DNA of 64,000 nt from Paenibacillus sp. BK033 (GTDB lineage: Bacteria; Bacillota; Bacilli; Paenibacillales; Paenibacillaceae), in assembly GCF_004345425.1 (NCBI RefSeq), contig NZ_SLVP01000001.1, positions 1,426,001 through 1,490,000 of the forward strand, written 5' to 3'. Each line of letters begins with the position of its first letter. Position 1 is the stretch's first letter. Below the pieces are notes generated by a model. It was not told the origin of the DNA and did not search any database. It saw only the letters and a program-made list of their open reading frames with translations. Made by a program: the position numbers and the translations under genes. This document shows, in pieces, positions 52,517 to 62,905 of the stretch.

Positions 52517-55216
52517 GTGGCCAGTTATACCCCGATGATTCAACAATATCTCGCAATTAAGGAGCAAGCGAAAGACGCGTTCCTTTTCTTCCGTCTCGGC
52601 GATTTCTACGAGATGTTTTTTGACGATGCTATCCATGCATCCCGCGAGCTTGAGATTACTTTAACAGGCAGAGAGGGCGGCGTCTCGGAGAAAATCCCGA
52701 TGTGCGGCGTCCCTTATCACTCTGCGGAAAACTATATTGCAAGGCTGGTCGAAAAAGGCTTCAAGGTTGCGGTCTGCGAGCAGGTGGAGGACCCAAGCGC
52801 TGCCAAAGGCGTCGTGCGCCGGGAGATCGTCCGCGTCATTACGCCGGGAACGGTCATGGAATCGAAGTCTCTGGAGAGCAAATCAAATAACTTTATCGTT
52901 TCCGTCGGATCGGTCTCCACGGCGGCAATCGGAATGGCCGCCTGCGACCTGTCGACCGGCGAGCTGTATGCCACATCGCTGGCTTTCAATATCGATACGT
53001 TAATTGATGAAATTAACGTCTATCAGCCTGCCGAGATCGTTGGCGACGAAAGCCTGCTGGCACAGCTCAAGGAGCAGGCGGCCTGGAACCGCCCCGTGCT
53101 GCTGACAAGCCGCGAGCCAATGGCCGAAGAAAAGCTGCGCCAGCAGTTCGAAGCGTCGCAGCTGGAAGGACTTAACGATGCGCGTTACCGCGCGGTCAGC
53201 CTCTTGACCGGTTACCTCGAGGAGACGCAGAAGCGCTCCCTAGGCCATGTCCGTACAATCCGCTCTTACGAGCCGAATCAATACATGATTCTGGATCATT
53301 ACACGCGCCGCAATCTCGAGTTGACCGAAACGGTGCGCGACCGGAGCAAAAAAGGCTCCCTTCTGTGGCTGCTCGACCGAACCCAGACGTCGATGGGGGC
53401 AAGGCTGCTCAGACGCTGGATCGACAAGCCGCTTCTCAACCGTTCGAAGATTGAAGAACGGTACGAAGCGGTGGATGCGCTCTACCGGAATTTGATTGCC
53501 CGCGACGAAATCCGTTCGGAGCTGAACCAGGTGTACGATCTCGAGCGGCTGGTTGGCCGGGTCGCTTTCGGCAGCGCGAACGGCAGGGACATGAACGCGC
53601 TGAAAAGCTCTATCCGCCGCACGCCGCAGCTCGTCGAGCTGGCGCGGCAAGCCGGCTCGGAGCGGCTTCGCCAGCTTGTGGACGGTCTGGACGACTGCTC
53701 CGATCTGGCCGATCTGATCGAGACGGTTATCGTGGACGAGCCTCCCGTATCGTTACGGGAAGGCGGGTTAATCCGCGCCGGTTACGACGATTACCTCGAT
53801 CAGCTTCGGGAAGCCAGCACGAACGGCAAGAAATGGCTAGCCGAGCTGGAACGACGGGAACGCGAAGCGACCGGCATCAAAACGATAAAAATCGGTTTCA
53901 ACAAAGTGTTCGGTTATTATCTCGAGGTATCCAAAGGCGCCTTGGGCATGCTGCCCGAAGGACGTTACGAGCGGAAGCAGACGCTGGCGAACGCGGAACG
54001 CTTCGTCACGCCGGAGCTGAAGGAGAAGGAACGGCTAATTCTCGAAGCCGAGGACAAAATGGTTGATCTGGAGTACGCCCGCTTCATCGAGCTGCGGGAT
54101 CATCTTGCCCTGCAGCTTCATCGTCTGCAGAGGCTCGCCGAGGTCGTGGCGGAGCTTGACGTTTATCAGTCGCTCGCCACGGTCAGCGCGGAGAGAAGAT
54201 TCGTCCGTCCGGTAATAACCGATCAATACGATCTCGTCATTGAAAAAGGACGCCATCCGGTTGTTGAGGCGGTAATGGACGGCGTGCCGTTTATTAACAA
54301 CGCTACTGCGCTTCGCCAAGAGGAGCAGTCGATGCTGCTCATTACCGGTCCGAATATGGCGGGCAAGAGCACCTATATGCGCCAGGTAGCCCTGATTTGC
54401 ATCATGGCGCAGATCGGCTGCTTTGTGCCGGCAAAGACGGCGGAAATCCCGATGATCGACCGCATCTTTACCCGGATTGGCGCGGCCGACGATCTTATCG
54501 GCGGTCAAAGCACGTTTATGGTCGAGATGAAGGATATTCAGCTCATGACGGAAAAGGCCACGGCAAGCAGCCTCGTTATCATTGACGAGCTTGGCCGCGG
54601 CACGTCGACAAGCGAAGGGATGTCTATCGCGCAGGCGGTCATCGAATTCGTCCATCACCATATCGGCTGCAAAGCGCTTGTCTCCACGCATTTCCATGAG
54701 CTGTCGCATCTGGAGGCTTCTCTTCCGAAGCTGGCGAACGCCTGCATGGCCGTACAAGAAAGCGGCGATCATGTGACCTTCCTGCGCAAGCTGATTCCCG
54801 GAGCGGCAAGCACAAGCTACGGGATTTATTGCGCAAGGCTGGCGGGGCTTCCGAATTCCATTATTGACCGGGCTTACGTCCTGCTTGAGCAATTGGAGGA
54901 AGGGGCTTCGGAGAAGCCGTCGGCAAGCCCTGCCATTACGGCCTCAAGCGTGGCGGCTGAAGCTCCGACAGCTTCGTCTTATACTGCGGTTCCCGATTCC
55001 GGACTGGTATTCAAGGAAACGGCAGCCGCTGTCCAGCTCTCTATTTTTGACGAGCCGGAAGCGCCTGTTCAACCGCCGCAGGAGCAGGGACGCCGCAAAG
55101 CTTCGCCGAAGGCCGAGCAGCTCGCCGACCAGCTCCGGAAGCTGGACTTGTTCAATATGACGCCGATGCAAGCGATGCAATGGCTGAACGAAATGAAGCA
55201 GAAGCTGAACGATTAA
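52517..55216 (+). CDS. mutS: DNA mismatch repair protein MutS
   Basis: The 899-residue protein recognises base mismatches. The N-terminal mismatch-binding domain contains FFRLGDFYEMFFDDA (about residues 20-34), with the Phe-x-Glu wedge (F26-Y-E28). Clamp and lever domains follow, and the ATPase has Walker A LLITGPNMAGKSTYMRQ (about 607-623) and Walker B SLVIIDELGRGTSTSEG. A variable Ala/Ser/Pro-rich linker (about 790-860) leads to a C-terminal helical tetramerisation segment. GTG 52517 is the start: GGAGGGG lies 5 bases upstream and MASYTPMIQQYL is the usual beginning. Forms an operon with mutL. Confidence 0.97.
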   Translation: MASYTPMIQQYLAIKEQAKDAFLFFRLGDFYEMFFDDAIHASRELEITLTGREGGVSEKIPMCGVPYHSAENYIARLVEKGFKVAVCEQVEDPSAAKGVVRREIVRVITPGTVMESKSLESKSNNFIVSVGSVSTAAIGMAACDLSTGELYATSLAFNIDTLIDEINVYQPAEIVGDESLLAQLKEQAAWNRPVLLTSREPMAEEKLRQQFEASQLEGLNDARYRAVSLLTGYLEETQKRSLGHVRTIRSYEPNQYMILDHYTRRNLELTETVRDRSKKGSLLWLLDRTQTSMGARLLRRWIDKPLLNRSKIEERYEAVDALYRNLIARDEIRSELNQVYDLERLVGRVAFGSANGRDMNALKSSIRRTPQLVELARQAGSERLRQLVDGLDDCSDLADLIETVIVDEPPVSLREGGLIRAGYDDYLDQLREASTNGKKWLAELERREREATGIKTIKIGFNKVFGYYLEVSKGALGMLPEGRYERKQTLANAERFVTPELKEKERLILEAEDKMVDLEYARFIELRDHLALQLHRLQRLAEVVAELDVYQSLATVSAERRFVRPVITDQYDLVIEKGRHPVVEAVMDGVPFINNATALRQEEQSMLLITGPNMAGKSTYMRQVALICIMAQIGCFVPAKTAEIPMIDRIFTRIGAADDLIGGQSTFMVEMKDIQLMTEKATASSLVIIDELGRGTSTSEGMSIAQAVIEFVHHHIGCKALVSTHFHELSHLEASLPKLANACMAVQESGDHVTFLRKLIPGAASTSYGIYCARLAGLPNSIIDRAYVLLEQLEEGASEKPSASPAITASSVAAEAPTASSYTAVPDSGLVFKETAAAVQLSIFDEPEAPVQPPQEQGRRKASPKAEQLADQLRKLDLFNMTPMQAMQWLNEMKQKLND

Positions 55217-55260
55217 CCTGATAGGCAGCATAAAAGGTTTAGAAGCGAGGAGGGTTTCGC

Positions 55261-57303
55261 ATGGGGAAAATCCAGGTATTGGACGAGCAGCTTGCCAACC
55301 AGATTGCGGCGGGCGAGGTCGTGGAACGGCCTGCGTCCGTCATCAAGGAGCTGGTCGAGAACGCGATTGATGCCGGCAGCTTCGTTATCGATATCACGAT
55401 CGAAGAAGGCGGATTGTCGTTTATTCGGGTTACCGATAACGGCACGGGCATAGAGCCGGCTGATATGGAAACCGCGTTCCAGCGGCACGCCACGAGTAAA
55501 ATCTCGTCCAGCAGCGATCTGTTCAAGATCGCAAGCCTTGGCTTCCGCGGCGAGGCGCTGCCGAGTATCGCGGCCGTATCGCGGCTCGAATGCGTGTCGT
55601 CGACCGATTCGTCGGGACTAGCCCAGCGCCTGGTCATAGAAGGCGGAACGGTTACGGCGAGCGAGCCTGCCAATTCCCCTCAAGGCACCGATATGTCGGT
55701 GCGGGATTTGTTTTACAACACGCCGGCCAGGCTGAAATACATGAAAGCGATCCAGACGGAGCTTGGACATATAACCGATTACGTCTACCGGATTGCCTTG
55801 GCGCATCCCGGTATCGCGATCACGCTGAAGCATAACGGTTCGGTGCTGCTTCGGACGCTTGGCACGGGGGACCGCTTGCAAGTTATTGCGGCCGTGTATG
55901 GAACGAATACGGCTAAGGCGATGCTGAAGGTGGAAGGCGAGACGTCTGATTACGATTTGAGCGGTTACGTATCGAAGCCGGAGCTGACGCGGGCGAACCG
56001 CAACGGCATGACCGTGATCGTCAACGGCCGGTACATCCGCAGTCATGCGGTCAACCAGGCGATCCTGCAGGCTTATCATACGCTGCTGCCAATCAACCGC
56101 TTCCCGATCGTGGTATTGGAGATCGGCATGCATCCAAGCCTCCTTGACGTGAACGTGCATCCTTCCAAGATGGAAGTCCGGTTCAGCAAGGAAAACGAAC
56201 TTAGAACTTTGGTAGAGCAGGCGGTAAAAGGAGCTCTAGGACAGGTCCGGCATATTCCGGGTCCGGCCGAAAAGCAGGAGAGGGAGAAGCGGCTGTTCGT
56301 ACAGGATGCGATCTCCTTCCACCGGCCGGATCCGCTGTCGATGCCTTGGGGACAGGAACGGACGCCACCCAGTGCCGACGGTCCGTCGGGAGCTTCGGGC
56401 AGTTCCGCCCGTTCGTCAAGCGCCTATAATCCAAGCAGACCGGCCGGCTCATCATCGTTACCGTCAGCTGGGACGGGCTCAGCCTACAATCCGTCGTTCC
56501 CTCAGCTTCCGAAGCGCGATTACGTGCCAAAGGATGCGGCGGAGCGTTTGTACAAGCCCGCGGAGCAGCGCGACATATCCGTTCGCGAAGCAGCGGCTCC
56601 CTGGGAGCAAGCCGCGCCGGCGCTGCAGGCACCGGAAGAAACGGCAGCCCCATCCCAGGCCCCTGATTCGGAGCCGCCAGTCGGAGAGACGAAGGAGCGG
56701 CCGGACGGTACGCCGGCTTTCCCGGAGCTGTACTGGATCGGGCAGCTGCACGGCACGTATATCGTGGCGCAAGCTGAGGAAGGTCTGTATCTGATCGATC
56801 AGCATGCCGCGCACGAACGGATTAATTACGAATATTACTTCCGGAAATTCGGCAATCCGCAAGCGGCAAGCCAGCAGCTTCTCGTTCCGCTCACCTTGGA
56901 ATTTACATCCGGCGAAGCGGAGCAGCTGCGAGGCATGACCGGTTTATTCCAGGAAGCCGGAGTTGAATTGGAGCCCTTTGGGGCGCAGACTTTTCTTGTC
57001 CGCTCGTACCCGGAATGGTTCCCGCAGGGCGAGGAGCAGGCCATTATCGAGGAAATGGCAGAATTGCTGCTAAGCGAACGCAAGTCCATCAATATCGCGA
57101 AGCTCAGGGAAAAAGCGGCGATTATGTGCTCCTGCAAAGCGTCGATTAAAGCCAACGACCGGAAGACCCGTGAAGAGGGAGAAGCATTGCTGGCCCGACT
57201 CGCGGCCTGCAACCAGCCTTATACCTGTCCGCATGGCCGTCCGATTGTGGTTCATCTTTCGACTTATCAGCTTGAAAAAATGTTTAAACGGGTGATGTCA
57301 TGA
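55261..57303 (+). CDS. mutL: DNA mismatch repair endonuclease MutL
   Basis: The 680-residue protein has the GHKL ATPase motifs (ELVENAIDAGS, VTDNGTGI, SLGFRGEAL), a Ser/Pro/Ala-rich linker (about residues 355-480) and a C-terminal nuclease domain. The endonuclease motif DQHAAHERINYE (about 513-524, DQHAx2Ex4E form) and CPHGRP near 656 show that it is the nicking type, as expected in a bacterium without MutH. GAGGAGGG precedes the ATG. It follows mutS by 44 bases, and its stop overlaps the next ATG. Confidence 0.97.
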   Translation: MGKIQVLDEQLANQIAAGEVVERPASVIKELVENAIDAGSFVIDITIEEGGLSFIRVTDNGTGIEPADMETAFQRHATSKISSSSDLFKIASLGFRGEALPSIAAVSRLECVSSTDSSGLAQRLVIEGGTVTASEPANSPQGTDMSVRDLFYNTPARLKYMKAIQTELGHITDYVYRIALAHPGIAITLKHNGSVLLRTLGTGDRLQVIAAVYGTNTAKAMLKVEGETSDYDLSGYVSKPELTRANRNGMTVIVNGRYIRSHAVNQAILQAYHTLLPINRFPIVVLEIGMHPSLLDVNVHPSKMEVRFSKENELRTLVEQAVKGALGQVRHIPGPAEKQEREKRLFVQDAISFHRPDPLSMPWGQERTPPSADGPSGASGSSARSSSAYNPSRPAGSSSLPSAGTGSAYNPSFPQLPKRDYVPKDAAERLYKPAEQRDISVREAAAPWEQAAPALQAPEETAAPSQAPDSEPPVGETKERPDGTPAFPELYWIGQLHGTYIVAQAEEGLYLIDQHAAHERINYEYYFRKFGNPQAASQQLLVPLTLEFTSGEAEQLRGMTGLFQEAGVELEPFGAQTFLVRSYPEWFPQGEEQAIIEEMAELLLSERKSINIAKLREKAAIMCSCKASIKANDRKTREEGEALLARLAACNQPYTCPHGRPIVVHLSTYQLEKMFKRVMS

Positions 57304-58091
57304 TTGTAACTACCTCCGACAAGCCGTCTCAGCGGGCGTTATCGACAGCCAGAAGGCTTGCGGGAGAGCTGTCCGCTCCGTACGTACCGCGAGGCAAACA
57401 GACGCTTCGCCAGATGGCGGAAAGGATGGCTGTGATCCGGCTGATCGTCGTAACGGAGAAGGAAGTCCGCTATTACGACGGCCAGACGGAGTCGCCGCTC
57501 TATTTTCATCCCAGCATGGCATTCGTAAGGGTGAAGAGACTGCGGCGCGGAGAAAGCGATCCGCTGCTTGATCTGACGGGCTGTAAGCCGGGAGACATCG
57601 TCATAGATTGTACCGCCGGTCTTGCCGCGGATTCTCTCGTATTCTCGTACGCGGCAGGAGAGACGGGAGCGGTGACGGCCATAGAAAGCGAGCCGGTCTT
57701 GTGCGCGGTCGTGCGCGAAGGATTGGCCGGCTATCAGTCCGGCTTAACGGATGTGGATGCAGCCATGCGCAGAATCCGAATGATCAACGTTAATCATGCC
57801 GAATATTTGGCGGGACTTCCGGACAACAGCGTCGATATCGTATACTTCGATCCGATGTTCCGGCAGCCGATTCACGAATCCAGCGCCTTGGAGCCGCTGC
57901 GCAAGCTGGCCAACGGCAGTGCGCTGACGGTGGAAGCCGTGCGGGAGGCGATCAGGGTCGCGCGCAAGACCGTCGTCATGAAGGAGCACCGCGAGAGCGG
58001 GGAATTCGAACGGCTTGGATTCGAACGGCGGCATGTGAATACGTCGAAAATAGCTTATGGAGTGATAGAGGTTGCAGGAAGCAGCAAATAA
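57300..58091 (+). CDS. Class I SAM methyltransferase, RsmJ-like
   Basis: The 263-residue protein has a SAM motif I IVIDCTAGLAADSLVFSYAA (about residues 100-119), VTAIESEP for the acidic loop, and VDIVYFDPMFRQP (about 178-190), with the FDPMF motif of RsmJ-type rRNA guanine methyltransferases. It may methylate 16S rRNA, or a different target, as Firmicute members are mostly untested. It overlaps mutL by ATGA and miaA by 20 bases, so it is translated with them. Confidence 0.83.
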   Translation: MIVTTSDKPSQRALSTARRLAGELSAPYVPRGKQTLRQMAERMAVIRLIVVTEKEVRYYDGQTESPLYFHPSMAFVRVKRLRRGESDPLLDLTGCKPGDIVIDCTAGLAADSLVFSYAAGETGAVTAIESEPVLCAVVREGLAGYQSGLTDVDAAMRRIRMINVNHAEYLAGLPDNSVDIVYFDPMFRQPIHESSALEPLRKLANGSALTVEAVREAIRVARKTVVMKEHRESGEFERLGFERRHVNTSKIAYGVIEVAGSSK

Positions 58092-59079
58092 GGAACGCAA
58101 GCAGCCGCTGCTTGTTCTGGTAGGACCGACGGCTGTAGGCAAGACACAGCTCAGCCTCGATCTCGCCAAAGCATGGAACGCCGAGATCATATCCGGCGAT
58201 TCGATGCAGGTATACAAGGAGATGGATATCGGCACGGCCAAGCTGCCTCTAGCCGAGCGGCAAGGGATCGTCCATCATCTGATCGATATTTGCGAACCGG
58301 ACGAGGCTTATTCGGTCGCGGACTTTCAGCAGCATTGCAGAGAAGCGATTGCCGATATTTCGGCAAGAGGAAAGCTTCCTTTTATCGTGGGAGGCACCGG
58401 ACTTTACGTTGAATCCGTCTGCTACGGCTTTGAATTTAACGAAAACGGCTCGGATCCAGCATTCCGCGACGAGCAGCAGCGATATGCCGATGAGCACGGC
58501 GCGGAAGCGCTCCATGCCAGACTAGCCGCGGTAGACCCGAAATCCGCCGAACGGCTGCACCCGAATGATCAGCGCCGCATCATCCGGGCGCTTGAAATCT
58601 TTCATCTGTCCGGCGAGATGATGTCTGCGCAGCTGGAAAGACAGAAAAAAGAATCGCCCTACGAATTGTGTATACTAGGTCTCGCCATGGATAGAAAAGT
58701 GCTCTACTCGCGTATCGAACAGCGGGTTGATCAAATGCTGGAGGATGGACTCGTCGAGGAAGTAAGAGGACTGCTGGACCGCGGCGTGGCGGAGGACAGC
58801 CTTGCCATGCAAGGGCTTGGCTACAAGGAAATCGTCATGTACCTGCGCGGCGAATGCACGCTTGAGGCGTCGGTGGAGCTGCTGAAGCGGGATACGAGAA
58901 GGTTCGCCAAACGCCAGCTTTCCTGGTTCCGGCACATGAAGGATATCGAGTGGATCGACATGGGGGAAAATTTTCACAACAATTTGCGGCGGATTCATGG
59001 TATAATAGCAGGAAAGTTTCAAGTCAATCTTGAATATACTTCTAATCAATCTTTTTTAGACGGGGGTAACGTCCAATGA
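58072..59079 (+). CDS. miaA: tRNA dimethylallyltransferase MiaA
   Basis: The 335-residue enzyme adds an isopentenyl group to A37 of UNN-reading tRNAs. Motifs are the P-loop [13 protein letters not shown] (about residues 16-28), the substrate motif [17 protein letters not shown] (about 43-59), [13 protein letters not shown] and [10 protein letters not shown] (about 283-292). The start is TTG 58072: GGAG lies 9 bases upstream and the next ATG would remove the P-loop. It overlaps the methyltransferase by 20 bases and hfq by ATGA. Confidence 0.96.
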   Translation: MQEAANKERKQPLLVLVGPTAVGKTQLSLDLAKAWNAEIISGDSMQVYKEMDIGTAKLPLAERQGIVHHLIDICEPDEAYSVADFQQHCREAIADISARGKLPFIVGGTGLYVESVCYGFEFNENGSDPAFRDEQQRYADEHGAEALHARLAAVDPKSAERLHPNDQRRIIRALEIFHLSGEMMSAQLERQKKESPYELCILGLAMDRKVLYSRIEQRVDQMLEDGLVEEVRGLLDRGVAEDSLAMQGLGYKEIVMYLRGECTLEASVELLKRDTRRFAKRQLSWFRHMKDIEWIDMGENFHNNLRRIHGIIAGKFQVNLEYTSNQSFLDGGNVQ

Positions 59080-59318
59080 ACAAATCGATCAATATTCAAG
59101 ATACTTTCTTGAACCAACTGCGTAAAGACAACATTCCGGTTACGGTTTTCTTAATGAACGGCTTTCAGATCAGAGGCGTTATTAAAGCGTTCGATAACTT
59201 TACGATCATCATTGACAGCGAAGGCCGTCAGCAAATGGTGTACAAGCACGCGATTTCGACGTTTACTCCTCAGCGTAACGTATCCTTAATGCAAGACAAC
59301 AGTGCTTCGGAAGCATAG
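59076..59318 (+). CDS. hfq: RNA chaperone Hfq
   Basis: The 80-residue LSm-type protein binds small RNAs and A-rich or U-rich RNA. Visible are Sm1 ([20 protein letters not shown], about residues 20-39) and Sm2 with the conserved YKHAIST (about 56-62). The first helix is [14 protein letters not shown]. The ATG overlaps the miaA stop. A terminator follows at 59381, so it closes the mutS-hfq group. Confidence 0.97.
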   Translation: MNKSINIQDTFLNQLRKDNIPVTVFLMNGFQIRGVIKAFDNFTIIIDSEGRQQMVYKHAISTFTPQRNVSLMQDNSASEA

Positions 59319-59380
59319 AACGTAACGTTATTTGTGAAACCTTCTTCTTGCAGGTAACGTTTAACTTGATAGCGGAAGGC

Positions 59381-59413
59381 AAGAACAACCCGCTCCAGCA
59401 GGGTTGTTCTTTT
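59381..59413 (+). terminator. Terminator after hfq
   Basis: AAGAACAACCC (59381-59391) pairs with GGGTTGTTCTT (59401-59411), loop of 9 bases, then TTT. Confidence 0.8.
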
Positions 59414-59472
59414 CATTCCGGGGTATATTGAAGGGTAAAGAAACAGATTTTGGAACAACTGGAGGGAACCTT

Positions 59473-62055
59473 ATGGCTGAACAACCAAGACGAAGCAAAG
59501 TGAAGGAGGCGAAGCGCGGGTCCGTCAAGAAAAAGAAGAAAATGACGCCCCGTAAATGGTTTTTCGCTCTTTTCTTCACCATCGTGTTTGCCATCGTCTG
59601 CGGAATCATCGGTTATTTGTTTATTACCTTGAACGGCGAACGGATCTTGACGGAAAATGCGGATAAGCTTGAGCTCGGCGAAGCGTCTATTATATATGAT
59701 GCAAACGGCAACGAAGTGACCAAGCTGTACGACGCAAGCGCGAACAGGGAAATTGCCGAATATGACGAGATGCCGAAGCTGCTGCTGGACGCTTTCGTTG
59801 CAACGGAGGACCAAAGGTTCTACGAGCATTCCGGGATTGACTTCTTCTCCATCGGACGCGCCGTCGTGAAGGACGTTATCGCGAGAAGCAAAGTGGAGGG
59901 CGCGAGTACCATTACCCAGCAGCTCGCCAAAAATATATTTTTGACCGCGGACAAAACCTTCTTCCGCAAAGCGACGGAGGCTTCCATTGCGGTAGCGCTT
60001 GAGAATAAATATTCCAAGCAGGAGATTTTGACAATGTACCTGAACCGGATTCCGTTCGGCAAAGGGATCTACGGTATTAAGGGCGCGGCGGATTATTATT
60101 TCGATACGGATCTGAAGGATTTGAAGTTATGGCAGATTGCCACGCTTGCGGGAATGCCTAAAGCGCCAAACCGTTACAATCCGATTAATGACCCCGAATC
60201 CTCGATGACGCGGCGGGCTGTCATTTTAAAGCTGATGTACGATCAAAAATTGATTACGCAGCAGGAAATGGAGGAAGCGAAAGCGGTTGTTTACGAGCCG
60301 CCGGCTAACCTCGATCAAAAGAAAAGCGATCCTTACAAAGCTTATGTCGATTACGTCATCGAAGAAGCGGTTAAAGTGATGCCGGGAATGACCGAGGATG
60401 AGCTTCGTATCGGCGGCTACCGCATTTATACGTCTCTCAACCCGACGGCCCAGCAAGCCGTCGAGAAGGAATTCGCGGATGACAGCAACTTCGAGAAGAG
60501 TCCGGACGATCAGAAGGCGCAAGGCGCCATGATTATCATGGATCACCGGGACGGCACGATTCAGGCGATGGCCGGGGGACGGGATTACGTCCGCAAGGGC
60601 TTGAACCGCGTAGAAGTGAAGCGCCAGCCTGGTTCCGCCTTTAAGCCGATCGTTTCTTACGGCCCCGCGCTGGAAACCGGGGATTATTATCCTTGGACGA
60701 TCCTAAATCAGGATTCGCAAAAATGCTTCGGCAACTATTGTCCAAGGGATCCTCATGGAGCAAGTCCGGTAACCATGCAGGAAGCAATCAAGGAATCCCG
60801 CAACCTGGCTGCCGTATGGACGCTTAACCAGGTTGGGATCGGCAACGGTATTGCCTTTGCCAAGAAGCTGGGCATGGAGCTTGCTCCGGAGGACCGCAAC
60901 CTTGCGATTGCGCTCGGCGGTCTGACGCAAGGGGTAACGCCGATGCAAATGGCGGAGGCCTACAGCGTATTCGCTAACGGCGGCAAATCGGTTGATCCGC
61001 ATACGATCACGAAGATCGAGACCGCAGCGAACAAAAAAGTATACACGTACCATGCGCCAGCGGCGAAGCAGCTGATGAAGCCGGAGACAGCCTGGTATAT
61101 GACGCAAATGATGCAGACCGTTCTGGAGAAAGGCGGTACGGGTACGGGTGCCCGGATCGACCGTCCGGTTGCGGGCAAGACGGGCACGTCGCAGCACGGT
61201 ATTCCTAACTTCAACTCCAGCGCCAACCGCGACGCCTGGTTCGTCGGTTACACACCGGAATGGACCGCTGCCGTCTGGATGGGTTACGATATTACAGACA
61301 AGCAGCACGTCATCAAGAAGAGCAGCTCGCAAGCCGCGGCGATGTTCGGCAAGGTTATGAAGCAAGCCATGAAAAATGTGCCGAAGTCCTCGTTCAAACA
61401 GCCTGAGGGCATCAAGCAGGAAGTGAAAGAACAAGCGCCGGTTACAAACTTCAACGCGGTATTCCTGGAAGACCAGGCGAAGGTGCAGCTGTCCTGGACC
61501 GCGCCGGCGAACAGCGAAGGAGTTACTTACCGCGTATACCGCAAGGACTCGGAACAATCGGAGTACTCCGTATTCGTGGACGTAGCTAACAATACGGTAG
61601 ACGATATGACCGTATTCCCGGGCATGAAGTATCAATACTATGTTGTGGCTTATAACGCGGAAGAAGATAAGGAAAGCAAACCTTCCGACACGATTACGAT
61701 CGATGTGCCGGAGACCGAAGTGGATATTCCGGAGCAGCCTATGGAGCCGGATCAGCCGTCCGACGGCGAACTTCCGGGCGATGGAAACAACGGAGGGGAA
61801 GTATCGCCTCCGCCATCCACGGATCCGAATCAGCCGGTGGAGTCGGAGACGCCCGGCGATGGCGGCACCGTCTCGCCAGGTCCAGGCAATAACGGGAACG
61901 GAAACGGCGGCGGGAATGGCAACGGAACTGTGAACCCTGACCAAGGTGCCGGGGGGCCGATCGAATCGGCCGATCCCGGATCCGGGAACGGAACGGTAAC
62001 GGGGAAGGGAACCACTGACAAAAACGAAGCCGGAAGTGCAGGCGGCAAAGCGTAA
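59473..62055 (+). CDS. Class A penicillin-binding protein (PBP1A-type)
   Basis: The 860-residue bifunctional peptidoglycan synthase has a basic cytoplasmic tail (about 1-27), a membrane helix (WFFALFFTIVFAIVCGIIGY), a GT51 transglycosylase domain with EDQRFYEHSGIDFFSIGRA (about residue 114) and a transpeptidase domain with SxxK in GSAFKP (Ser near 389), SRN (near 440) and KTGTS (near 569). After it come a fibronectin-III-like domain (about 655-735) and a long Pro/Gly/Asn/Ser tail. The extra domain and tail are typical of Paenibacillaceae PBPs. ATG 59473 has GGAGGG six bases upstream. Confidence 0.95.
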   Translation: MAEQPRRSKVKEAKRGSVKKKKKMTPRKWFFALFFTIVFAIVCGIIGYLFITLNGERILTENADKLELGEASIIYDANGNEVTKLYDASANREIAEYDEMPKLLLDAFVATEDQRFYEHSGIDFFSIGRAVVKDVIARSKVEGASTITQQLAKNIFLTADKTFFRKATEASIAVALENKYSKQEILTMYLNRIPFGKGIYGIKGAADYYFDTDLKDLKLWQIATLAGMPKAPNRYNPINDPESSMTRRAVILKLMYDQKLITQQEMEEAKAVVYEPPANLDQKKSDPYKAYVDYVIEEAVKVMPGMTEDELRIGGYRIYTSLNPTAQQAVEKEFADDSNFEKSPDDQKAQGAMIIMDHRDGTIQAMAGGRDYVRKGLNRVEVKRQPGSAFKPIVSYGPALETGDYYPWTILNQDSQKCFGNYCPRDPHGASPVTMQEAIKESRNLAAVWTLNQVGIGNGIAFAKKLGMELAPEDRNLAIALGGLTQGVTPMQMAEAYSVFANGGKSVDPHTITKIETAANKKVYTYHAPAAKQLMKPETAWYMTQMMQTVLEKGGTGTGARIDRPVAGKTGTSQHGIPNFNSSANRDAWFVGYTPEWTAAVWMGYDITDKQHVIKKSSSQAAAMFGKVMKQAMKNVPKSSFKQPEGIKQEVKEQAPVTNFNAVFLEDQAKVQLSWTAPANSEGVTYRVYRKDSEQSEYSVFVDVANNTVDDMTVFPGMKYQYYVVAYNAEEDKESKPSDTITIDVPETEVDIPEQPMEPDQPSDGELPGDGNNGGEVSPPPSTDPNQPVESETPGDGGTVSPGPGNNGNGNGGGNGNGTVNPDQGAGGPIESADPGSGNGTVTGKGTTDKNEAGSAGGKA

Positions 62056-62072
62056 GGAGCTGGACTTGGAAT

Positions 62073-62687
62073 ATGGGCAAGCTGGGGAAATTTACTTGGA
62101 GCATCATCATAATCGCAGCAGTAGCCGTATTATTAACCAGCTGCGGCTCATCCGGCGGCTCGCCCGGACTGAAATGGGATAAGATGCCGGAAATGTCGAT
62201 CAGTTTGAATAAACAGTACACCGCCAAATTTTCGACCAGCAAAGGCGATTTCGCCGTAAAGCTCTATGCGGAGGAATCGCCGGTAACGGTCAACAATTTT
62301 GTGTTTCTCGCGCGTAACGGTTATTACGACGGCCTTACGTTTAACAGCATTATCGAATCGTTTATGATTCAAGGTGGGGATCCGAAGGGCGATGGAACAG
62401 GAAATCCGGGTTATTCGATACCGGATGAGTTTGATACCAGCCTGAAATTCGAGCCTGGAATAGTCGCCATGATGAATGGCGGGAAACCGAACTCGGGAGG
62501 CAGCCAGTTTTTTATCTGTACCGGTCCCGACTCCCTGAACTTGAACCAGACGCCGACTTATTCCATCTTCGGCAAGGTTGACAGCGGTATGGATACGGTG
62601 CTGGAGATTGCCAAAACACCGGTAAACGACAAACATGTACCACAGGATAAGGTCATTATTAATACGGTTACGATAGTGGAAACGTAA
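62073..62687 (+). CDS. Cyclophilin-type peptidyl-prolyl isomerase lipoprotein
   Basis: The 204-residue protein has a signal peptide with lipobox (LLTSC, Cys 24), so it sits on the outer face of the membrane, and a cyclophilin domain (about 55-203) with FMIQGGDPKGDGTGNPGY, GIVAMMNGGKPNSGGSQFFI and FGKVDSGMDTV. It catalyses proline isomerisation in secreted proteins. The site GGAG lies somewhat far (about 13 bases) from the ATG. It follows the PBP gene by 17 bases, suggesting co-transcription, and a terminator follows. Confidence 0.94.
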   Translation: MGKLGKFTWSIIIIAAVAVLLTSCGSSGGSPGLKWDKMPEMSISLNKQYTAKFSTSKGDFAVKLYAEESPVTVNNFVFLARNGYYDGLTFNSIIESFMIQGGDPKGDGTGNPGYSIPDEFDTSLKFEPGIVAMMNGGKPNSGGSQFFICTGPDSLNLNQTPTYSIFGKVDSGMDTVLEIAKTPVNDKHVPQDKVIINTVTIVET

Positions 62688-62706
62688 AGAATAAACCGGT
62701 GTTAAA

Positions 62707-62743
62707 CGGGATAAAGCGGTTTGTCCGCTTTGTCCCGTTTTTT
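62707..62743 (+). terminator. Terminator after the cyclophilin gene
   Basis: CGGGATAAAGCGG (62707-62719) pairs with CCGCTTTGTCCCG (62725-62737, one G-U), then TTTTTTG. Confidence 0.9.
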
Positions 62744-62905
62744 GTTTTTGGCCCGGCTGGCACCTAAATCCTGTGAAAAGCTTGGTTTATTTTTCATGCG
62801 TAGTGGAGATGAGCGTTAAGTTATGGTAAGCTTTTTACAACGCTATCCATCATCATCGAAAGCCAAGTATTACAGGCTTATCTCAAGCGGAAAGGTACGT
62901 TCCGT

